A stretch of DNA of 64,000 nt from Agapanthus africanus (lineage: Eukaryota; Streptophyta; Magnoliopsida; Asparagales; Amaryllidaceae): assembly GCA_030015575.1 (NCBI GenBank), contig CM057338.1:826328353-826392352 (forward strand), written 5' to 3'. Under the pieces are notes generated by a model. The model was given only the letters and a program-made list of their open reading frames with translations. It ran no database searches and was not told where the DNA came from. Below, in pieces: positions 57,467 through 64,000 of the stretch. A program made the position numbers and the translations under genes. How positions within the stretch are numbered: the stretch's first letter is position 1; each line of letters opens with the position of its first letter.

Positions 57467-57632
57467 GGTATAACCCCCTAACCGAGTAGTTAGTAACTCG
57501 TAGTTAGGTTGTTAGTTAGACGTTTAACCATGATCCGGGTTATAAGTCCATGTTACCACCTCTATAAAAATCGTTTTTTTTTGTCAAATTCTGCATGCCC
57601 GTAAGTACCGGGAGAGGTAGCATGGACTTACA
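57467..57632 (+). repeat. Cop-I 5' LTR, end part
   Basis: Resumes at TSD GGTAT and ends GCATGGACTTACA, followed by the primer site. Confidence 0.9.
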
Positions 57633-57633
57633 G

Positions 57634-57646
57634 TGGTATCAGAGCC
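57634..57646 (+). other. Primer binding site, Cop-I
   Basis: TGGTATCAGAGCC, perfect match to the initiator Met-tRNA complement. Confidence 0.95.
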
Positions 57647-57840
57647 TAGTTAAACTCTATCTAACATGTTAGCAAGTAACTAGAAGATCGATCAAAGAAA
57701 AAGTCCTGAAATGAACCCTAAAATTCGAACTTTCTGTCGATTTTAAAAGAGCTGGAAAACTTTTTTTGAAATACACCAAAAATCGACTCAGGGTTTTCTG
57801 AAGAGACTGCAAAAATTTTACACCCTAACTCGATCAAAGC

Positions 57841-57886
57841 GCCGCGGTTCCGCGGCGGGAGCACGCTCCCGCCGCGGAACCGCGGC
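57841..57886 (+). ncRNA. GC-rich hairpin downstream of PBS, Cop-I
   Basis: Perfect 22-bp inverted repeat around AC. The left arm contains CCGCGGTTCCGCGG and the right arm CCGCGGAACCGCGG. Best-preserved copy in the window. Confidence 0.75.
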
Positions 57887-58357
57887 CGAGTTGACTCGGT
57901 CATGGGTTTTCTTTTTTGCAGTTTGCTCATAGGGGTATTTTGGGATTTTTGGAATATATATTTTCTGCCCAGATTTTCCAGAACGAAAATTTTATTTTTG
58001 GGTCCCGAAAATCCGTATTTTTGATCGAACTTCTAAAAGACTTAAGCTAACGGGTTTTTCTGTAATGTGATATTTGTATTGAACGTCTGCTAATCGCTAT
58101 ATGTCAATTAGTGGGGGTTATACAAATCTGTGATCTGTAATGTTGCTGGAATGTGTATATGAATATGTTGGATTGTCGCGGGTGAATAGCCGGGGGTTGT
58201 GAGACGAGAGTTTTTCTTTTCTTTCAATTCATGTAAATTTGTAAATTGATGTAATAATTATTTGTATGGCCGCACAACCAGGTCGGGGTTGTAGCCGTCA
58301 TTGTATAATTTCTTTTTACTGTTTTTGCTCCTAGGATAGACCCATGGAGGGGGTGCA

Positions 58358-58445
58358 CAAACTACCGGGTATGCCGAAGTGCCGAGTGGCCTACTCATGG
58401 AGATGAGGGAGGTTGCTTCGCTTCGGGTACTTGGCGGGTAGTTTG
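58358..58445 (+). ncRNA. 88-nt stem-closed leader domain, Cop-I
   Basis: CAAACTACC / GGTAGTTTG closing stem, followed by CCGTGCCCGTAGGGGTC. Confidence 0.6.
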
Positions 58446-59026
58446 CCGTGCCCGTAGGGGTCTTGGGTGGGGTATTGGCTATTTACCGCGACCGTGTAAT
58501 CTGTTTTCGTTACAGGCTCGTGCGAATTACAGATTCCTAGTATATCCAATGTATTCATCTGTGATCTGAAATGTTTATCATTGCAGTATATCTATATATG
58601 ATATTATTTAGGCGTTGCTTATGTTTTACAGCCGCGCTAGCCCAGCCCCCGCTCTGTCGTTAGTTAAGTAACCTAACGGGTAATGACAGGGCCCAGTGGC
58701 GAATGCGAATGGCATAAGCGTACGTCATATTTTGGTTGTTTTCTGCAATGGTAGGATTAAATGATGGGACGCATTAAAAGAACTAATGCAAGAATATCAC
58801 GCATTAAAAGAACTAATGCAAGATAATAAACCAAGTTAAAGTCGTTGGAAAACTTTCGAAAAACCACTCGGTTCTTTTCAAAACCAACTTTTAAATGCGG
58901 AGCTTGAGCCACTCCTTTTAAAAGCTATCTCGTCCATCGACTATATCAAGTTCACTACGTTCACGGTTTCGCCAAAACCATTTGTAGCCCTCCGTCGTTT
59001 CACATGAATAGTCAATAATATTCAAG

Positions 59027-59236
59027 CTGTGTTTGTTGGCCAAAGTCAAGGCACAGTGATTGGTAGCTATTGGGTATTCATGTGCAGCATAGATAGATGC
59101 GTTGGTTTGGAACAGTCGTACTGCCTTGTTGGCCAAAGTCAAGGGTAGGTGCGGGTGGATTCAAATTAACCTGGAGAATAACGGGTAGAACTTGACATGT
59201 GACTTATGATTTGTTGGCCAAAGTCAAGGTCATAAG
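59027..59236 (+). ncRNA. Three-stem-loop array in Cop-I leader
   Basis: SL1 59027-59056 (CTGTG/CACAG), SL2 59117-59153 (CGTAC/GTGCG, one non-canonical pair) and SL3 59203-59236 (CTTATGA/TCATAAG). All three loops are TTGGCCAAAGTCAAGG. Confidence 0.67.
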
Positions 59237-59697
59237 AGCATGGGGCAAAAATCCACATCGGGAGTTTCATAAGTACTGAAACTTGCTAGATTTGCATACT
59301 ATTTGGAGTGTGATGATTCTGGTAGGATTCCTTCAGTTTCGTCACGCGATGATATTTGGATCCCGATCCTACTGTGAGTGTATGCTACTCCTCGGGAAAT
59401 TTCTCACTTAACGATCAATGCTATAAACCAAGTAGGTGTCTAGAAAGGTGTTAGCGGGGCTATGCCCCCAGGGAAAAGAGGTTCTTTAATTAAGGAACTT
59501 CGCGAAAGCGTTGGAAAACCTCCCTCGAAGTACCGACACTGGCCTGGCTAAACGGTTAAGCAAGTATTGAGCGGTGGGATTGATCCCGACTAATTCTTCC
59601 TTTATGGTTTGAGGAGGGATTCGAGAAACAGTGGGAGCCATCCTGTTTAGACAAACTAAAAACCATTCTAAACTTGCAAGAGCATCGTGCTGAGTGT

Positions 59698-59721
59698 TTC
59701 TTCTCTCTCTCCTAATTGCAG
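59698..59721 (+). promoter_or_regulatory. Polypyrimidine tract ending in CAG before gag, Cop-I
   Basis: TTTCTTCTCTCTCTCCT, then AATTGCAG ending at 59721, 12 bases before the Gag ATG. Confidence 0.5.
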
Positions 59722-59733
59722 CGACCAATCAAC

Positions 59734-60640
59734 ATGACTGGACTTAAGTTACTCCTAGATAAAAATATACTGACAGGGCCAAACTACAAAGATTGGCTCA
59801 GGAATGTCAAGATGGCAATCACTTACGACAAGCTGGGGTATCTTCTTACCACCAAAGCTCCCCCTGTCCCTGGTCCCACTTCCAGCGTCGCGGATAAGGA
59901 AATCCGTAAGACTTGGGAGATTGATAGCGCGAAGGCCAAATGCCTTGTGCTTGCCTCTATGGACAATGAACATCAGAGGAGGCACGAGAATATGGACCTG
60001 GAATCCATATTTCTTCATACAAAAGAACTGTATGGAGAGCAGTCTCGTATCGCAAGATACGAAGCGTCGAAAAAGTTATTTTCGGCAAGGATGGCCGTCG
60101 GATCATCAGTAGCCGAGCACGTGCTAAAGATGATCGGCTACATTGAGGAGCTCGCGGACCTAGGGACACATTGGAGAGTGAGCTCTATACGGACATAGTT
60201 CTCCAGTCCCTTCCTTCCACTTACGCCCAGTTTATACTGAACTTCAACTTGCAAGAAAAAGAAGTTGAACTTTCAGAGCTCCTCAACATGCTGAGGAGCG
60301 CAGAGGGCACCCTACAGAAAGGTAGGGAAACATCCACTTTGTTTGTAGGAGGATCATCTTCTTCTAGGTCCAAGGCGAAAGCCAAGGGAAAGAAGAAGAA
60401 AGCCCCCGCCAAACCAAGGGGCGGTGTTAGTAAAGTGGATACGAAGGGAAAAGCAAAAGCAACAAAGAAAGCGGGGAAGCTTGTGGATAAGGAAGAATGC
60501 TTCTATTGTCATAAGAAAGGACACTGGAAAAATGATTGCAGGGCCTGGAAGGCCAGAACACAGGAATTGAAGCAGGTTGCAGCTTCAGCTTCAGGTGTGT
60601 ATGTTATTGAAAACTGTCTTTCAATAAACTCTACTTCCTG
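59734..60640 (+). pseudogene. gag: Cop-I Gag, single-base frameshift
   Basis: ATG 59734 opens MTGLKLLLDKNILTGPNYKDWLRN. Near 60167 one base is missing (GGGACACA where Cop-A has GGGACCACG), so the frame runs to a stop at 60198 while the correct Gag continues from about 60171 in the next frame (ESELYTDIVLQSLPSTYAQFI). The second part has the basic linker SSSSRSKAKAKGKKKKAP and an intact CCHC knuckle CFYCHKKGHWKNDC. It is very close to Cop-A Gag in sequence. Confidence 0.92.
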
Positions 60641-61598
60641 GGTATTGGATACCGGATCAGGATCTCATATCTGTAATTCTTTGCAGGCGTTGAGAAACCG
60701 TAGGGTTTTGAAGGCAGGTGACATGACCCTCAGAGTTGCGAACGGAGCTAGCATGGATGCTAAAGCCGTGGGGGACTATCACCTGGGAATGTCAGATGGA
60801 CATGTTTTGGTTTTGCGTAATTGCTTTTTTGTACCCAACACAACTTGTAATATCATTTCTGTATCTTTAGTTTCTAAAGAAGGTTATGAATTTGCGTTTG
60901 TAAGCAATGTTGTAAACATTCACCTTATTCAAGTTTTGATTGGGTCAGGTACATTGAGTAATGGTATATACGTATTAAACCAACCACAGATTTTCAATGT
61001 CCAGAATACACACAAAAGAAAGTCTCCGGAAATAAATCAGACTTTCTTATGGCATTGTAGACTGGGTCACATCAATGAGAGAAGGTTGACGAAGTTACAT
61101 ACAGAAGGATATTTGAATGCGTTCGAATATCAATCGTATGCCACTTGTCAATCCTGTCTCAAAGGAAAGATGACAAAGACTCCGTTTACTGGACATGGAG
61201 TAAGAGCGAGCGAGCTCTTGGGACTCGTACACAGCGACGTGTGCGGTCCAATGTCTACACATGCGCGAAGCGGTTATTCTTACTTCATTACTTTTACGGA
61301 TGACTTTTCAAGGTACGGTTATGTCTTCTTAATGAAACATAAGTCCGAGGCCTTTGGAAAGTTCCAGGAATATAAGAATGAAGTAGAAAAACAGACCGGC
61401 AAAAGTATTAAGATCCTAAGATCGGATCGAGGTGGAGAATACTTAAGTGCCGAGTTCCTGGACTATTTAAAAGAGAACGGAATTCTCTCTCAGCTTACTC
61501 CTCCATACACTCCGCAACATAACAGTGTATCGGAGAGACGGAACCGAACCCTATTGGATATGGTACGGTCCATGATGAGTAACGCTGAGTTACCGTGA
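60641..61598 (+). pseudogene. pol: Cop-I protease and integrase core
   Basis: In frame with the second Gag segment. Protease DTGSGSHIC (Asp codon 60648-60650). Integrase finger WHCRLGHINERRL ... CQSCLKG; catalytic core Asp in HSDVCGPM (61236-61238), Asp in RSDRGGEY (61425-61427) and Glu in HNSVSERR (61533-61535), exactly 35 residues apart for the last pair; HNS replaces the usual HNG. TGA at 61596-61598 stands where related copies have CGA (ELPRSFWG), a CpG-type C-to-T change. Otherwise complete. Confidence 0.92.
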
Positions 61599-63682
61599 TC
61601 ATTCTGGGGGTATGCGCTAGAATCAGCTGCATACCTTTTGAACCGAGTTCCTACTAAGACTGTGCCTACTACACCATATGAGATGTGGTGTGGGAAGAGG
61701 CCCCATCTTAATCACATTAAGACATGGGGATGTCCAGCTTTTGTCAAAAAGCAGCATGCGGACAAGCTCGAGGCACGCTCAGTACAGTGCAAGTTTGTGG
61801 GATATCCAAAGAACTCCAAGAGATATTTCTTTTACTGCGAAGAGGAACAAAAAGTTCTTGTTTCTCGTCATGCCTACTTCTTGGAAACTGAGTTTTTGGA
61901 AAACCAGATAAGTGGGAGCACAGTAGAACTGGAAGAAATTCCAGAACCATGGACTATTACTGAAAGTTTAGTGGAACCAGAGGGTTCAAAAGAACAGGAC
62001 ATTCCTACGCCGCTCCGCAGGAGTAGTAGGCAGTCTCATCCGCCCGAGAGATACTACGGTTTTCTCATAGACGGGGATAGAGAGGATTGCATCATAGATT
62101 ATGATGAGCCTACTAGCTTCCAGCAGGCCGTTCAGAGCGTTGACTCAGTGAAATGGCTGGATGCAATGCGGACCGAAATGGAGTCCATGTACACCAACAA
62201 AGTATGGACGTTGGACATTGCTCCAGACGGGGTAAAATCCGTAGGATGCAAGTGGATCTTCAAAAGGAAGATTGGTGTAGATGGACAGGTTGAGACCTAT
62301 AAAGCTAGACTTGTAGCAAAGGGTTTCCGTCAAAGACCTGGCTTGGACTATGACGAAACCTTTTCTCCAGTGGCTATGCTGAAATCCATTCGGATCCTTC
62401 TTGCCATTGCTGCCTTCCACGATTATGAGATCTGGCAAATGGACGTAAAGACCGCTTTTCTAAATGGAAGTTTAGAGGAGTGTGTCTATATGGACCAGCC
62501 AGAGGGTTTCATTAAGAGTGGGAGCAGCGGAAAGGTGTGCAAGTTGCTTAAGTCCATCTATGGACTAAAGCAGGCATCGCGGAGTTGGAACATCTGTTTT
62601 GATGAGACGGTCAAGGAATTTGGCTTTATCAAAAATCCAGATGAACCATGCATCTATAGTAGATTTGTAGCGAGAACTGTAGTATTCCTCGTTTTATACG
62701 TGGATGACATTCTCTTAATAGGAAATGACATTCCTATGCTACAATCTGTCAAGTGGTTCTTGTCGCACAGGTTCTCCATGAAAGACTTGGGTGATGCCTC
62801 ATACATCCTGGGGATCCGGATCCATCGTGATAGATGCAAGAGGATATTAGGACTTTCACAGTCCAGGTACATCGACACCATACTGAAAAGGTTCAGTATG
62901 GAAGATTCCAAGCGCGGTAACCTACCGGCTTGTCACGGGATCACCCTCTCTAAAGAGATGTCTCCCAAGACTGATTTAGAGAGGGATCGCATGTCTATTA
63001 TACCCTACGCTTCTGCGGTAGGTTCCATAATGTATGGATGTTGTGTACCAGACAGGATGTAGCTTATACACTGAGTGTGGTAAGCCGGTATCAGTCAAAC
63101 CCTGGGGAGAAACACTGGATAGCGGTAAAGAACATTCTCAAGTACCTGAGAAGGACTAAGGAGATGTTCTTGGTGTATGGCGGAAAAGACCTCCAGATTG
63201 AGGCCTTTGCTGACTCCAGCTTCCAGAGTGACAAGGATGATTCCAAGTCCATGTCGGGTTTTGTCTTTACCCTCAACGGAGGGGCGGTGTGTTGGAAAAG
63301 TTCCAAACAAGAAACCGTTGCAGACTCGACGATGGAAGCGGAATACATCGCTGCATCTGATGCCGCAAAAGAAGCTGTCGGGATGAGGAAGTTCTTGAAA
63401 GAACTTCAGGTGGTTCCGTCCATTGTTGATCTAATACCTCTGTATTGCGACAACAACGGGGCTATAGCTTTAGCGAAGGAACCCAGGTCCCATCAGAGAT
63501 CCAGGCACATCTTGAGGCGGTATCACCTGATCAGGGAGATCGTGGATCGCCAGGAGATCGAGGTTCGGGGAGTCGCTTCAGAAGATAACACTGCAGATCC
63601 ATTCACCAAGGCCCTGCCCCAGACTCAGTTCGAGCGGCTGATCGAGATGATAGGTCTTCGATATGCCAGTACATGGCCTTAG
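61599..63682 (+). pseudogene. pol: Cop-I integrase C-terminus, reverse transcriptase and RNase H
   Basis: Continues in frame after TGA 61596: LNRVPTKTVPTTPYEMW, KTWGCPAFV, linker LRRSSRQSHPPERYYGF. RT: GCKWIFKRKIG, YDETFSPVAMLKS, MDVKTAFLNG, KSIYGLKQASRSW, YVDDILLIGND (YVDD 62697-62708). Near 63034 one base is missing (ATGTATGGATG where others have ATGTATGCGATG), shifting the frame; ORFs end at 63062 and resume from 63038. RNase H follows in the new frame: ADSSFQSDKDDSKS, DSTMEAEYIAA, YCDNNGAIALA, RHILRRYHLIREIVDR, ending YASTWP-stop at 63682. All catalytic residues are present; only the frameshift and the upstream stop break it. Confidence 0.93.
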
Positions 63683-63685
63683 TGC

Positions 63686-63696
63686 AAGTGGGAGAT
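63686..63696 (+). other. Polypurine tract, Cop-I
   Basis: AAGTGGGAGAT directly before the 3' LTR. Confidence 0.88.
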
Positions 63697-64000
63697 TGTT
63701 AGTGTATATGCCCTAGAGGCCATTACTGTATCATACTAGTTTGTATATTACTTAATGGATGCTTGGGATATTCACCTTGTATATACAATCTTGCTCAAAA
63801 TAGTAGTATGCTACTTGGTTTGTTTCTACTTCAATGTGTACATGTGTTTATTTTAGTATATCGCCTATACACATTAGTGGAGCCCTTAGGATCTTTGCTT
63901 GATTACCAGCGATGTGATGGCAGTCACAATAGTGGGGCTGGGTAATCTATAAGCACATCCTTATGCAGGTCCCTGGTCGCAGGACTATCGAGACAGGGCA
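63697..64000 (+). repeat. Cop-I 3' LTR, first 304 bases (cut by window end)
   Basis: TGTTAGTGTATATGCC start; one difference from the 5' LTR at the A/C of GTCACAATAG versus GTCACACTAG. Confidence 0.93.

Larger units (their letters stand above)
57633..59733 (+). other. Cop-I untranslated leader
   Basis: 2.1 kb with primer site, GC hairpin 57841-57886, 88-nt domain 58358-58445, CGCGCTAGCCCAGCC and GTCGTTAGTTAAGTAACC blocks (58630-58680), three-stem-loop array 59027-59236 and a pyrimidine tract ending in CAG at 59721. A short AGAACTAATGCAAGA duplication lies near 58780-58825. No gene seen. Confidence 0.83.
44958..64000 (+). mobile_element. Cop-I: Angela-type copia element, full length except window-cut 3' LTR
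   Basis: 5' LTR in two parts (44958-46976, 57467-57632, split by Cop-H), primer site, leader, Gag-Pol frame with three lesions, polypurine tract and the first 304 bases of the 3' LTR. Those 304 bases differ from the 5' LTR at one position by eye, confirming that they are one recent element. The left target site is probably CAAAA (44953-44957), inside the Cop-G integrase frame. Confidence 0.92.

Noticed and set aside
1..64000. A host gene or captured host exon in the window
   Set aside because: All open frames with recognisable protein similarity belong to copia gag-pol; LTRs and leaders account for the rest. A faint captured fragment within the decayed Cop-H interior cannot be excluded by eye.

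Overview
This window is plant nuclear DNA made entirely of nested LTR retrotransposons. I see no host protein gene, tRNA, rRNA or CRISPR array. Every coding segment is Ty1/copia gag or pol: a CCHC zinc knuckle, a DTGSG protease, a D-D-35-E integrase, a YVDD reverse transcriptase and RNase H. Four related LTR types of about 2.0-2.4 kb occur. Three carry the GCCCTAGAGGCC block just inside the TGTTRG end, which I know from the Angela/BARE-1 lineage, and the fourth (Cop-H) has a diverged version. Primer sites match initiator Met-tRNA (TGGTATCAGAGCC or close variants). A flowering plant with a large, repeat-rich genome fits best; I cannot name the species.

Layout (names are mine). Cop-A (minus, 1-6564 and 17187-17461) is cut by the window start and was itself inserted into Cop-C (minus fragment, 17462-18098). 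Cop-B (plus, 6565-17186, complete, TSD AGTAT) sits inside the 5' LTR of Cop-A. At 18097 Cop-C is fused in inverted orientation to the leader of Cop-E (plus). Cop-E is interrupted by Cop-D (a solo LTR, 18418-23921, TSD AGTCT, itself holding a 3.4-kb solo LTR Gyp1, TSD TCATC), by Gyp2 (a 1.3-kb solo LTR, 25192-26477, TSD ATTGC) and by Cop-F (minus, complete, 27491-38040, TSD TGTAG). The 3' LTR of Cop-E (38924-40965) also serves as the 5' LTR of Cop-G (plus), giving a tandem with a shared LTR. Cop-I (plus, from 44958 to the window end) is inserted in the integrase end of Cop-G, and Cop-H (minus, complete, 46977-57466, TSD GGTAT) in the 5' LTR of Cop-I.

State of the elements. Cop-A, B, F and I each keep a nearly continuous polyprotein with one to three lesions. 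Cop-E and Cop-F have no gag: about 50 unrelated residues replace it, although Cop-F has nearly identical LTRs. Cop-H has a badly decayed interior between nearly identical LTRs. These look like non-autonomous elements moved by the Gag or enzymes of relatives.

Most interesting is the roughly 2-kb untranslated leader between primer site and coding start. It carries, in fixed order: (1) a GC-rich hairpin built on CCGCGG-NN-CCGCGG; (2) an 86-89-nt domain closed by a stem whose sequence changes in a compensatory way between elements; (3) an array of three stem-loops with covarying outer stems and a loop motif largely shared by the three hairpins of one element; (4) a polypyrimidine tract ending in CAG just before the coding start. 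Even the decayed Cop-H keeps these, which argues that they act in cis on the RNA (packaging, dimerisation, translation or splicing). All structures and identities here were read by eye.
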